NCBI RefSeq assembly: GCF_000512585.2
Contig: NC_089246.1
Location: 1,550,001 to 1,614,000, forward strand
Direction of reading: 5' to 3'
Length of the DNA stretch: 64,000 bases
Source: Kwoniella bestiolae CBS 10118
Taxonomy: Eukaryota > Basidiomycota > Tremellomycetes > Tremellales > Cryptococcaceae
A program made the position numbers and the translations under genes. Below the pieces are notes generated by a model that was given only the letters and a program-made list of their open reading frames with translations, had not been told where the DNA came from and did no database searches. The stretch's first letter is position 1, and each line of letters starts with the position of its first letter. This document shows positions 34,652-46,489 of this stretch, piece by piece.

Positions 34652-36715
34652 ATGTTTCCTACCTCACGAAACCACCAACGTACGGTCAATGCCGCTAGGG
34701 CTTATCAGCACGAGTCGCCACCCGCTACAGGGGGAGAGGATAGCTGTTATGGTGTGAAGAGCGTTTCCAGCTGGGGGGAGCAGTCTGAGGTCGAGGTTAA
34801 TATGCCTGGTCCCTCTACTGCACTCGAATCTGAATATAAAGATATGCATACAAAGGAAAGGGGTTCGTACAATGATGACGATGACGAAGATCAGGGAGAA
34901 GATGACAGTCAGGGCGACTCAACACCAGAGGGAAATGATAGTATGGCATCGTCCAGTGTTGGGTTGGGCTTAGGCATAAACAACGAGGATGGTGCAGTCC
35001 ATATAGACCAGGCATTATCACCCTCAAGACCAATCCATACAAGACCAGAACAAAGGATCGTACCCCCCAGTCCGGAAGATACGGTCCATCCACTCGATCA
35101 TCGAGATGACGGCTCACCCTCATCAAGGAGGCATCAACCACTAACACTGGAACATATTACCCGATCGTTCGATTCTCCTTTCCTACCTACTACGTCCGAG
35201 CCATCCTCGCCGGCAAGTTTCACCTCCATGCCTTCCTATGTCGCCTCGCTCTCTTCCCTCTCACGGACCTCCTCGATCTCACCGATGGGTATACACGAGT
35301 ACAATCAGCAACTTGCACATGGCGGGCTGGTGGATGAATTGGTGTTACCTACTTTGGCATTACCCTCTGAAAGTCTAAGCTTGCATATGAGCTTGAACAA
35401 GTGGTCGGACGAGGAAGGTGGTCTTGGTGTTATACTACTGGGTGAAAGGGAGGAGGTACAAAGGTGTTTGAGGAGGTTGAGGGAGAAAGAGGAATTGGTG
35501 GAGATTCAGAGCGGGGTTGGTGTAGTCAGAGAGGGGAAGATTGCGTTGAGGATTATAACGGGTTACAAGTCTATTGAACAGGTCAGTCAAGTCGTCCTGT
35601 TCTTACAGGATCTCGTCATATGCTGTTTGGCCTGAAGCTCACATACCCTCTTCTGCTGCACAGGCACGAAACAGAGTACTTCACACATACAACACACTCA
35701 ATGCTCTTCTTCACCCCCAATTACGCGACGACACCTCCTCCAGGGGTGAACTGCGAAGATTGGTGGAAGGATATATTGGTCGATCAGACTGGATACACAC
35801 CGTGGTATCTCTACGTGGCAGTGGTAGGTCTTGTTGTACCTGTCACAATGTTAAATTGACTGACAATCGTCCTATTACACAGACGACGTGACTTGTCTCG
35901 AGGACCTCATACCTGCCATTCAATCCAATCCTCGTTTCTCCCCCACCATCGAAACCACCGAATCCTGGAAAAGTACCGCCAAAACACCTTCCCTGCGATC
36001 CACCGAACTTGTTGAACCTACACCTCGGCCTTCTGACGAGACTTCGGAATACTTTGCCCCTCGAGCATATTCACCTTCCCCCTCGTCATCCAAAGATTAT
36101 TCACCCGTACGATCGATCGAGCAGGGCGACCAGGCTGTCTCCCAACTTATTGATCTCGTCGACAGCCCATCAGCATGTACTGGTAAATCAATCGATACAT
36201 TCCTCTCATGGCGGGCTAATCAACATACCGACCGTCCAATACACCTCACTTCGCCCGTTCCCTCCCTATTTGACATTACAGGACAAGGCGAGCGAACGAT
36301 GGCATCGTCTCTGACGTCCACTTCCTCAGGCGTCGGAGCTATGCCTACAGTTGCGAGAGCTCAGGGAGGGGGAGAGTGGGAAGCGACCCTATCGAGGCGT
36401 GTGGCTCAACGAAGGGAATCTGATTCCGGACGAGACAAGTCGACAGTAAGCTTACGAGGAAGAGGAACATCAAGGCGACGAAGGTCTTTGGAGAAGATCA
36501 AGGATTGTTCGCCTTTACCACCTTTGTTCCCTAGGAATAAGAAAGGGAAGGGCGTGAGTGTGAGTGATAAAGGTCTTGGAGTGAATGAGTTGGTAGATAA
36601 GACGTTTATGAGGAGTGTTAAGAAGTGGACGAGGGGATGGAGGGGGTTGTTGGTTGTTGGATTGGTTGTGGCTGTTGGATGGGGTTGTTGGGTCAGTAGG
36701 AAGGGTGTTGTATAG
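34652..36715 (+). CDS. Tail-anchored protein, possibly Atg32-like mitophagy receptor
   Basis: Three exons, 34652..35581, 35664..35823 and 35883..36715, give 640 residues. The N-terminal 220 residues are acidic and Ser-rich (DDDDEDQGEDDSQGD). Around residue 230 comes LVLPTLALPSE, then GVILLGEREEVQRCLRRL and LRIITGYKSIEQARNRVLHTYN, a compact alpha/beta region. After another disordered stretch with RRRRSLEK the protein ends in one hydrophobic segment (RGLLVVGLVVAVGWGCWV) and a short basic tail, so it should be tail-anchored. Order and the VMPxLxLx-LLILG-like start recall the pseudo-receiver domain of Atg32, the yeast mitophagy receptor, but no Atg8-binding W/F/Y-x-x-L site stands out. That link is inference from layout and a short motif. 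Exon 2 is also open in another frame. Confidence 0.75.
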
Positions 36716-38907
36716 TGGCTCGCATCTGCTACGAAGTTCTGTGGACAGAACGGATCTGTGTATTTACTATACCATTATTGAGATTGTATTAGTCTATTTT
36801 GTACTTCTCTGTTCGATCAGTACCTTTTCAAGTTGTACATATCGTTGTTTGTCTATTAACATTATATCTTGTAGTGTATAATCTGGTATTTGTAGGTGTT
36901 ATCCCCATTTGTATGGTATTTGCCTTATATCTCATTACTGAACTGCAAATCTCGCCGATAATCGTACTCTTGCTCTGCACACGAACTGACCCGATCGCAT
37001 CATAGGGTCCGTATGAATCGCACAAACCCCAGACTAAGTCTGTCAAGACCACCACCACTCGAACCTCGTTACCACCGCCGGTGCCGATGATCGGATCAAA
37101 TGGTGCGGCATGAGCTCCACTCACAGCTCACAGCTTACAGGGTCTACACGGCATCACGGTACAAAGCTCACATCTACAGTCCAGGGTGATCACCTAGTGC
37201 GTCGCTATGATCATCTTCTGCTAGATCACATACTTCAGAGTTTAGTTGATCGACCTGAAAATGATGAAACGGAGTCGAGTGATTATTGCCATAGCGACCC
37301 GTAGTTTTTCGTGTTTCGTATTGACTGTCTCGTTGCGGGGGTTCGTTCATACATGAAAATGTTGGAGACTGCGACCGCCAGGTGGTTTGGGCTGATGAGC
37401 TGTGCTGATGTTAGTTCAGGTCAATTTATTTGGGTGTAGAGGGTGAGCAGAGCGGAGAAAGTCTTGACGTTGCAATTCACTATTACCCTTTCAGGCAATG
37501 AACCTGACATTAAGCATCTACTTCATTGTGCCTTCATGTGGGTTGAACTGACCCTGGAATCTGTTCCTGAGGACCCCATTATTACCGTATTTTTCATTAT
37601 TGTTATTATTCTATTCTTATTGTTCTCTCTCGATGGACATGCAACGCATGGAGAGATGGCTATATGATCATGAGGGATATGTGAACATGTACATTACTAT
37701 TGTTCAGCTGTACCACTGTTATAAGAATTACGAGTGGTAGATTGACCAATATCTCATCATCATCACTACCAGTCGATCTTAGCGTCAGTCTAAAACGAAA
37801 CGAAACGCAGTAGTAAATCTCAAAAACTTGAAACATAACGACCAGGAGGTGGGATCGTTGAGATTACGTTGTGTCTCACTTGATTCCAATAACATAACCA
37901 TCCAATTATAACCAACAGTACATCTATTGCATATCACACCGTATCCATCGGATCCCTTTACTTCGGCCTGGGGCACCTGATACTGATACTCACACTCGTG
38001 TCAAGTGGCTTATCACTCTGTCTATTCATTCAATCATTCCATCCGTACTTGCCCTCGGAAGCTACTCGTACTGGTAAGTGGTCCGCTATGTCCTTGTCCT
38101 TGTCTGTGTGTGATAATGGTAATGCTGAATTGTTTCACTTTCACATGAATAGGTTATTTAGCGTTATCGCTCTGATCACCACCCAAAGGGAAAGGGAAAC
38201 CAAAGATTCATTATCATCCTCAATCTCATCTCACAACTACCATCAATCTTACATTGCAATCGGACATAATCATCGACCTTTGATTTACCCTTACTCGGAC
38301 GGAAGGAGACACACACAAGGAGAAAGAGAGAGAGCAAAGTGAAGGAAAGACGGACGAGTCGGGGTCATAGCGTCTAGTACGAATACGTATTACTGGGATC
38401 AGTGCGTCCATCATCAAGAGGTTGTTGGGATTGGGATTCACCACCAAATCAAGAGGGCAAGGGAGTCGCTAGACAAATTGAAAAATTCTCACTCTCAAAC
38501 CACACCACCAAAACCAACACCCAAGAATCGCATCTTGCACTCTTACCTTACATCCCACTCATCCGTTAATCATCATCAATCATCCAACACTGTCGATATC
38601 ATCAACACGAAACCCACAGATACGCAAACCAACGCAAGCCAACGTGAACACACAAACGTACCCCCTCCTCCTTTCTTCCTACAACAAACAAACATCCACA
38701 CACAACACGGCGAAACGGACATACCCATTGTATCTGTATCTGTATCCGCATCTCAATCTATTGTTCTCCAACGCCGAGATCTCCCACGCTTCGTTGGTTT
38801 TTCATACTCCACAAAATACATCAACATCAACAACAACGTTCATTCGTTCGATCCCTCATCTTGTCACCTGTCTAAACGGATTCATCCAATAGAGAGATAT
38901 AGCCAAA
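36716..38907. promoter_or_regulatory. Long intergenic region upstream of the G-alpha gene
   Basis: About 2.2 kb with only short chance frames. From about 38480 the plus strand is C/A-rich, as in transcript leaders of this genome, and includes a 157-codon frame (38478..38951) that overlaps the G-alpha start in another phase; it may be an upstream frame. No RNA gene is seen. Confidence 0.45.
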
Positions 38908-40787
38908 ATGGGCGGTTGTATGTCTACGCCCTCAGAGGACCCCATAGCTGATAAGAGGAGTAAAGAGATTGACAGGCAGTTGAGAGAGGTGAGTTCGTGC
39001 TTGGATCTTGGAGCATTGGAGCATCGGTGGTCTATGCGGGACGAAGGCGGTCGGGGCGGAGTCAACGTGGACGTGAATGTGAAGTTCAACGCTGACTTGT
39101 AGCATTTGTGCGTCGATAGGATGAGAAGAAATTAGCGAAGGAGGTGAAGTTGTTATTGTTGGGTGCAGGTGCTTCGGGAAAGTCTACAATGTAAGCCACT
39201 CAGTGATACGACTGAGGTGTGAGGGGGGTAGCAGCTGATAAGACGAGACGAGGATAGTTTGAAGCAGATGAGATTGATACATAACAAACCGTTCGAACCT
39301 ATCGAAATAGAGGATTACCGGTGAGTCCAATGTCCCCCTGGTCTGACCCGGCATGAAATAGAGAGCTGATGTTGTGATTCTACTCGTCGACTAGCAAACT
39401 CACATTCTCCAACATCGTAGGCGGCATGCGAACAATCATAGACGTTATGGACGAGTTGAACCTTGCCGTCCTATCCGAGAACAGACGGTACATCTCCCTA
39501 GTAGATTCAGAACCGCCCATAAATTCCGGTGAACCCTACCCTATGAAATACCTCAACGCGTTGAAATCGCTCTGGGACGATCCGAACGTCCAGGAATGTT
39601 ATAAAAGGGGGAATGAATTTGCGTTGGCGGAGAACATGCCGTATTTCTATAGTGATTTGGATAGACTTTTTGAAAGTGGTTATAGGCCTAGTTCGGATGA
39701 TATTTTGAGAGTGAGAAGTAAAACTACTGGTGAGTTGTCATTCACCTCGTCGAGTTTTACTTCAAGCCACGATCCTTTTATAGCCTGATTTCTCAGATCT
39801 TGCATACTAATACATAAAAACACCCCCCAGGTATCACCGAGACTAGATTCCCATTGAACGACGTGGTCTTCAGACTATTTGACGTAGGTGGTCAACGGTG
39901 AGTCTGAGTCTGAATTTAATCTTCAATTTGCGCCCCAGAGGAAGTGCTTACTTGTTTTTACTTGACGGCGACATGTAGGTCTGAACGACGAAAATGGGCG
40001 TCCTGCTTTGGTGAGTAACCAGGATAACTCAGATCCTGTGATATGATATGTAAACTAATGTGCGTAAAAATAGAAAATGTCACTGCGATTTTGTTCTTGG
40101 TCTCTCTGTCGGATTATAATTCATGTTTGATAGAGGATAGAGAATCGAATGGTATGCAGGAGGCTTTGTTGCTTTTCGATTCGATTTGTAATTCCCAGTG
40201 TGAGTGATAGGGCGTATTGTGAGATGAGGAAGACCATGCTGATGAGTGTTGTCTTTTTGCCACTTGTAGGGTTCGTCAAAACGTCAATCGTAAGTCGACA
40301 ATTCTCTCGGTGTGATGAGATAGCTGCAAGTACTGACGAGGCTTCCAATATCTGCAGATCTTATTCTTGAATAAAGCGGATATTCTTATGGACAAGGTGA
40401 GCTTGCAGTTTCGTGCCATGATCTCATCGAAACTCACCAGCTAATCATGTGTTTCCATCGCAGATCAAAGACCCTCAACAACAGATCAAGAAGCATTTCC
40501 CAGAGTTCGAAGGTAAACCGGGATCTTTCAATGATGCTGTTGAGTGAGTAATCCCCAAACCCATCGATTATCCCTTCATATAGCCTTGTCGAGATTAATT
40601 GCTAATGCTCCTGCTTCGTCTGTTTAGATTTTTCAAAACCAAATTCCGATCACTCAACCGAACCCCCTCCAAAGAGATCTACTGCCATGTCACCACAGCC
40701 GTCGATGTGCAGAACGTCAAGATCGTCATGGCTGCTTGTCAAGATACCATATTGAAGAACGCTCTGAGGGATATGGCGATTATATAG
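38908..40787 (+). CDS. Heterotrimeric G-protein alpha subunit
   Basis: Eleven exons: 38908..38988, 39120..39190, 39258..39320, 39395..39729, 39831..39897, 39979..40010, 40074..40199, 40270..40289, 40358..40396, 40464..40543 and 40628..40787, giving 357 residues. MGGCMSTP carries Gly2 for myristoylation and Cys4 for palmitoylation. G1 reads GAGASGKST, switch I RSKTTGITETRF with the arginine finger, switch II DVGGQRSERRKW with the catalytic Gln, G4 FLNKAD, and G5 HVTTAVD. It ends DMAII without the Cys used by pertussis toxin. Two changes stand out: Ala for the usual Glu in GAGESGKST, and VTTA instead of the common TCAT. It couples GPCRs to effectors; Tremellomycetes have several such genes (Gpa1-3), and I cannot say which this is. 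N terminus, length and C-terminal helix are complete. Confidence 0.95.
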
Positions 40788-41438
40788 TTTAACGATGGGA
40801 GGTAGACCGAAAAGAGTTCTGTTTGTTTTGGTTTGTTTTGTTCTTTGTTTGTTTTCGTCTACTTACTACAAGTCGTTCGTTCATTTACCGTCAAAAGAGG
40901 ATTTATCATGATATACTATCCATACTTATATTCATATGTTACATACCCTCTCCAATTTTAGTGCCTATCTTTCCGCTTCATTTTGTTCCGTTTTGATTTG
41001 TTTGCGGTCTACTTTATACATGTGTATTGGTATCTGCCTTTGCTTGGGGTGATTGCTGGGGATGTCGCTTCTTTTGTGTGGGAGTGGAAGTGCATACATA
41101 CATTAGGAGATAAACTTAGAATGATATGATGATGATCCATACGAGTATGAAATAATAATACAGGACCAGTACCAGTTACGCGGGAATCACCGCGTGAGAT
41201 GACATAAAACCCTAAAAAATCAATGTTCAGTTCATTGAGATATTCTTGTTACTTCCTTTCTCTTCATCCATCATCCATCTGTCTGTCCTATTGCATTCAC
41301 CCTCTTCTCATCGAACCACATACATTTCTTGCTCTACTGGTATATACATTGTGTAATACACGACTACCATCGAAGCCATCCTTGTTGTACTGCTGTACCT
41401 TGACGACGGAACTCTTGCCTCTTGCTTGTACTTTACAT
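40788..41438. other. Intergenic, G-alpha 3' flank and sirtuin promoter
   Basis: T-rich just after the stop, including TTTGTTTTG repeats at 40824-40855. An open frame extends upstream of the sirtuin start to 41223 but begins with leader-like sequence. Confidence 0.45.
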
Positions 41439-43060
41439 ATGACCCTCCATATTCCTCTACTTGATTCATCCCACGCAGGTCCATCAACACATAGACATAA
41501 ACAAATAATCCCCTCGAGCGATGTTCACAACGATCTGAAAAACGTGGTGAGATGCCTGAGGGGTTCCAAGAGGATAGTAGTGGTTACTGGTAAGCCATAT
41601 TCAGTGCATCCCCAAGTATTTATTTGACTTAGGCTTATCGTGTTTTGTCTGTATGGTACGGTGTAGGAGCGGGGATCTCGACGGGAGCTGATATACCGGA
41701 TTTCCGATCTTCCACTGGACTATTTAATGGAGATAGAGCTCAGGTGGGGAGGACGAAAGATCTTTTCAATGTGAAATGTCTATCTGTACGTCTTGTCCTC
41801 ACTCTTGACATATGATCCTGTCCCTCTCTTCCGACGTCATTGATGCATCCTATATCCGTTCTCACTCCCACATAACGCTTGGTAGAAATAGACGGGACGC
41901 TGACCACGGCACCACCTCAACTAATGCAGTCGCCATCCCTCCTCGCCGACCATCACGCACTCATAACATCCCTCGCATCATTGTCCATCTCAGCCAACCC
42001 AACGCCCTTCCATTCCTTCCTCTCTTCCCTCTCCTCCTCAGGGAGATTACTGAGATGCTATACTCAGAATATAGATGGGCTGGAATCGAAGGTGGGCTTG
42101 AAGATCGGTATACCCCCTGCACCGACTGCCAAAAGCAGAGCAAGACCGAAATCGCGGTCGAAAACGACAACGGCAGATGATCTGATCGATCTTCAACTTA
42201 CCACAACTCCATTACTAGAATCAGAACCTGAACCAGAAGTGATACCTCTCCATGGATCAATCCATACCCTCTCTTGCACTCTATGCCGCGCAACCTTCCC
42301 AATCTTACCTCACCTCCCTCTCTCCCCGCTTGCCATCCCATGCCCCACATGCGAGCTCACTTCGACCATCCGCGAGGCCCTCTCCGAACGACGGCGCAAG
42401 CAGGGATTTCTGAGATCGGATGTAATTTTATACGGGGAAGAACATCCCCAGGGCGAGAGCATTGGATCAACCATGGAGAAAGATCTGAAGAATGTGGATT
42501 GTTTGGTCGTGGTGGGAACGAGCCTTAATATCCCTGGTGTAAAGAGGTTGGTTAAGGAGATGAGTGGTGCAGTACATCATAGATCGAAGGGAAAGGGAGG
42601 AGGAAAGGTGACATTGATAAATGACGAGTATCCCCGAACATTCCCATCGTCCATCGAAGGGGGAAAAGGGATATTTGATTATTGGATTGAATCTGATATT
42701 CAACGATTCACAGTTGATTATCTGACGAATCAGAGTTACTTGGATAATCTCGAGGAGGGCAGGGAAAGTGGGCCGTCTACCCCTAAGAAGAAGAGGACGG
42801 GCGATGTCGTGGTACTTCCTCCTACACCTGAATCTATCGATAGACCCAGGACCAAGCCCGGGTCTCGTAAGGCTTCGAAACAGGCTTTGAATTCATCGAT
42901 CCAAGAAGATCTCGCCACACCGACAAAACGGAAGAGAATGGAAGTTGAGGTGGTCATTCCTGTCAGTCCTGTGTCGATGAAGAAAGGAAAGTACGTGAGG
43001 AGGGAAAGGGATACTACGCCAACGCCTATTTCACAGAGTCAGAGTGCGCAGAGTGGATAG
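41439..43060 (+). CDS. Sirtuin, NAD-dependent histone deacetylase of the Hst3/Hst4 type
   Basis: Three exons, 41439..41589, 41667..41785 and 41930..43060, give 466 residues. The NAD site GAGISTGADIPDFRSSTGLF is split by an intron inside the first glycines. Then come TQNIDGLE, the catalytic HGS, two zinc CxxC pairs (CTLC and CPTC), GTSLNIPGV and INDE. An insert of about 60 residues between TQNIDGLE and the catalytic His, and EPTPFHxFL-like NPTPFHSFLSSL, match Hst3/Hst4, which deacetylate histone H3 K56 after S phase. The C-terminal 140 residues are basic and disordered (KKKR, KRKR), likely nuclear signals. The acceptor of exon 3 (CAG 41927-41929, with CTAAT just before) was chosen because it joins DLFNVKCLS to a phase-0 frame. 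Confidence 0.9.
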
Positions 43061-43408
43061 ACCGTGATCGGCATTGAACTTGATGGGAATGGACACTTGA
43101 CTTCTTTGTTTGCTGTTTGCTGCTTTGATTTTGTTTATTCTCCAATGTTGTATTGCTTCATGTACGGTAGAACGACTTGGTAGATAATGTACTTTGTGTT
43201 GTACTGTTCGATGTGAGCTTGCATGTGTGCCCTGGCCTACCTAACTTATATAGCGGACCAGATATGAGACTCATCATGTCTACGTCTAAACTTTCCCCAA
43301 AATACACTTGATGTACATGTGCTGGCCCTTCAGATCGGATCATCAGTCATCGATAGGATTGGATAGGGACGGGCAAGGAGATTTCAATTCATCACGACTC
43401 GCAAGATC
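43061..43408. other. Intergenic spacer
   Basis: About 350 bases, T-rich after the sirtuin stop. Nothing supported. Confidence 0.45.
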
Positions 43409-44116
43409 ATGGGCTGGGCAGTAAGTATACAGTACTGCAAAGTGCATCTTGTTTGACACATCCTTCATAGTTATCCTTTATTACCAAGAGGTTTCAGGAT
43501 ATACAACAAAGGTCACCCTTCACCTTTCTTTACCTAGTTGAGCAACGATACATGTTCGAGAATCCATCGTACACAGCACCTTTGTACGATAAAACCTTTC
43601 ACGCTCAAGTTTTGGGGCCATGGAGTCGTAGTTTCAGTCCCATGAGGCCCTCCCCTCTCAAAGATAAAATATATAAGTTCGATGTCCGTCGACCTGTAGC
43701 TCATCTCCACACCCCAACACACCCACATCTAAATAATCAACTGATAGCCTTAACATCATACACTAAACACAGTCATCCAATCACTCTAGCTCATTCCATC
43801 CCCATCGACTAACCAATCATACGCTCACCATGCACCCCTCGGAGTCCCGCCTTTTCCCTCCTCCTCCCCTGAACCCCAATCCCCATCTGAGATCTCACCT
43901 TCCCATCCTCTCCATTCTGCGAGGGAAAACGATTATCCCCCTTCACCAATCTGTGAGATGGGATTACAACCTGAGGAGGTCGCTCATGTAATTACCAAGT
44001 TGTCTGATTCGACTATCACAGTAGAGAGGAAAGGGATATTGTTGAAGTTGTTAGGTGTTGAGAGTACTTTTACTGAACCAGGTAAAAATAAGGAGAGCGG
44101 GGGAACGGATGAGTAG
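43409..44116 (+). CDS. Small protein of unknown function
   Basis: Proposed exons are 43409..43420, 43471..43695 and 43790..44116, giving 187 residues. The first exon is four codons (MGWA) with a GTAAGT donor, spliced in phase to LSFITKRFQDIQQRSPFTFL. A Pro/Ser-rich middle part follows, and the C-terminal region MGLQPEEVAHVITKLSDSTI followed by LLKLLGVESTF looks folded and helical. The middle intron has a weak GTAGCT donor and a CTCTAG acceptor but keeps the phase. An alternative start is ATG 43552. I do not recognise any family. The gene ends at TAG 44114-44116, about 100 bases from the convergent ERG20 stop. Confidence 0.5.
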
Positions 44117-44217
44117 ATATCTCACTCATATATATCTATATGCATATTCTCATACCGTTCGATTGTATCATCTACCATCCTCATCTATCTACCTGACCTG
44201 ACCCACGCACTGGGGAC

Positions 44218-45983
44218 CTACTTGGACCTCTTATAAACCTTGGCCAAGAAACTTCTAAACACCTCTTTCTTCAACCCCGTACCCTCCTCATCGACCGTTT
44301 CGATCAACCCGTTGATCTTTTCGTAAGACTCCTTCTCGTACGCCTCGAATCGCTGAGGGATAGAGATGGGTTCTTGAGAGAAGAGAGCTTTGATCTTGGC
44401 TTCTTTTTCGGAATCTTTTTGACCGTAGTTTTCCTATAATCGTTATATCAGCATATGTTTGTGCCCCTACAATATAAGAATTTGCGGGTCGAACGGGTTT
44501 TATAAAATGTGATTCATATAGTGGAAGACAACACTCACATCAAGTATCTTCCTTTGCTCCTCCGTAGCATACTTCAAAGCGGTATTAACGTTCCACGAAC
44601 ACTTGTTATCCAGAATGTCGGTCCCGATTTTACCGATATGTTCAGGTTTACCATAACAATCCAAGTAATCATCTTGGACTTGGAAGTATTCACCTAAGGG
44701 AATCAAGATGGATAGAGCAAGGTCGTATGCTGATTTAGCTTCGACACCGGACTACAAAGTATCATACATACATCAGCTATCTTCTCTCGAAATGCGGTGG
44801 AGCGAAAGGGTCACTCACCATGTGCATGGCGAGTGCTACGGGGAGGTAGAACGAGTAGTAGGCGGTCTTGTACACTACGATGAGGTGATGTCTGCAAATG
44901 ATCAGTCAGCTTTGCGCACGCGTTATGTGCGGATCGACTGACTTTTCAAGTGAGAATTTGCTCAGGTCTACGTGATCCTCTGGAGCAGTGATGAGATCGA
45001 CTAATTGACCAAGCTCAGTTTGGAAGGTTGTCTATTCCGCATAACGAGATGCATCAGCGTCTGAGAAACCCTTCCACTTCAAAAAGGGGTACGGGGACGG
45101 TAAAGCTGATTGAAAGAAAAGACTGAACATACCTCTAAGAAGAGCTCAATAAGATCAACATAGTATTTCTCTTGTCTGAAATGCTTTTTCAACAAGTGGT
45201 AGATGGCAGCTTCGAGCATGAATGCATCGTTGATTGCGATGTTACCGACGTTTGGCTATGTGACATTGATATCAATCTCTTGACATGCTTTAAGACCGGT
45301 CTCAAGGTGACTGACCATCTTGTACCAACATGGCTGACCTCTTCGAGTAACGCTTTGATCCATTATATCATCCGCGACGAGGAAGTACGCTTGGAGCTAT
45401 GACCGTGATATATGTATGAGCGTAATTACAAAGCGCACAAGAGCTTTTGAAGTGATCGCGAATATCACTCACAAGCTCAACACACCATCCCAAAATAGCA
45501 GCATTCTTGTACTCCTCTTCCTCGAGTTGTCTTCCCTTGAGGATCTCGACGGTATCTACCACTGACATACCCCTGTTGAGTTTTCCTATATCATGAAGTC
45601 AGCTCAGCTTCTTCCATCGATTATACAATCTTGAGATACAGAAAGCTTACCTCCAGGAGTGTTATGGTAGAGTACCTAAAACCCAACAAACCCATCAAGT
45701 CAGCTCATACTTTTCTCCTTGCGAGACAGAGGTGACCAAGTGTTAAGTGTCAAGGGAAAGGTCAGGATGGGGATAAGGATGCACGCACCTTCTCATACCA
45801 CTCCACAGCATCTTTAGGCATACCTTCACCTTTCACATAGCTCAACAGCTCCTCGGCGATAACATCAAAGACAGCTTCGAATTTGGCTCGTCTAGCTACT
45901 TTTGGGTCTGACGAGTTGATATCGTCCGTCTTTTGTCTTTTGTAAGTGTGACCGTCTATTTCGGGGTTGAGGGAGGATGACAT
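44218..45983 (-). CDS. ERG20: Farnesyl diphosphate synthase
   Basis: Nine exons: 45789..45983, 45651..45675, 45473..45585, 45316..45396, 45133..45255, 44943..45031, 44819..44891, 44539..44751 and 44218..44433, giving 375 residues. Both aspartate-rich motifs are present: the first as VADDIMD (DDxxD) in the LQAYFLVADDIMD context, followed by RRGQPCWY, and the second as FQVQDDYLDCYG. KLNRGMSVVDT and GKIGTDILDNKCSW are further family signatures. The enzyme condenses isopentenyl diphosphate with dimethylallyl and geranyl diphosphate to make farnesyl diphosphate for sterols, dolichol, ubiquinone and protein prenylation. The C terminus ends KVYKRSK. The protein has a short extra N-terminal segment compared with yeast Erg20. 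Phase is kept at every junction, including the 25-base exon 2. Confidence 0.96.
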
Positions 45984-46489
45984 TTTGGATGAGATTTTTG
46001 ATGAGTAGGAGGGGGGATTGTAAAGAGTGTGAGGTGTAATGAATGTAAGTACATATATTTATGATCTTATTGTTGATCTGATTCTCTCGAATGCAAACTA
46101 TCGTCTCATCCTGATTTCATTTCATTTCCTCGCAAAACACGTTGCCACGTGGTTACGGGTGATCCGTGTAGTGCTCATGTTCAGGCGAATTAGCCGAAGG
46201 TGATTTATACTACCACTACCATTACCACCGCAGATAACACAGCTCAGGCCTATATACATGACACCATCTATAACAGAGATACGAGATTAATTGTTCGCTA
46301 CATTCATATTATCGAGATATCCAATCACCATCAACGCGCTACTAACTCCAATCCGAGCCTTCGTACTCCATCCTTTGGCTTCCCCCTACAAGTCAACGTC
46401 CGGCATTGACCTCAGCATGCATTTTACCCTTCTCCACCTTCCCAGAGTTTGAGCGTTGTTTTCATCCATTCGGACACTCTCTTGGTACA
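45984..46489. other. Intergenic, ERG20 promoter
   Basis: About 500 bases upstream of ERG20 and downstream of the next minus-strand gene. Chance frames on the plus strand only. Confidence 0.45.

Noticed and set aside
38478..38951. 157-codon frame before the G-alpha gene
   Set aside because: It overlaps the G-alpha start in another phase, is Thr/Pro/His-rich as leaders are here, and has no family match; kept only as a possible upstream frame.
41879..41929. Upstream in-frame extension of sirtuin exon 3
   Set aside because: The acceptors there break the phase from exon 2; CAG 41927-41929 gives the Hst3-like continuation.
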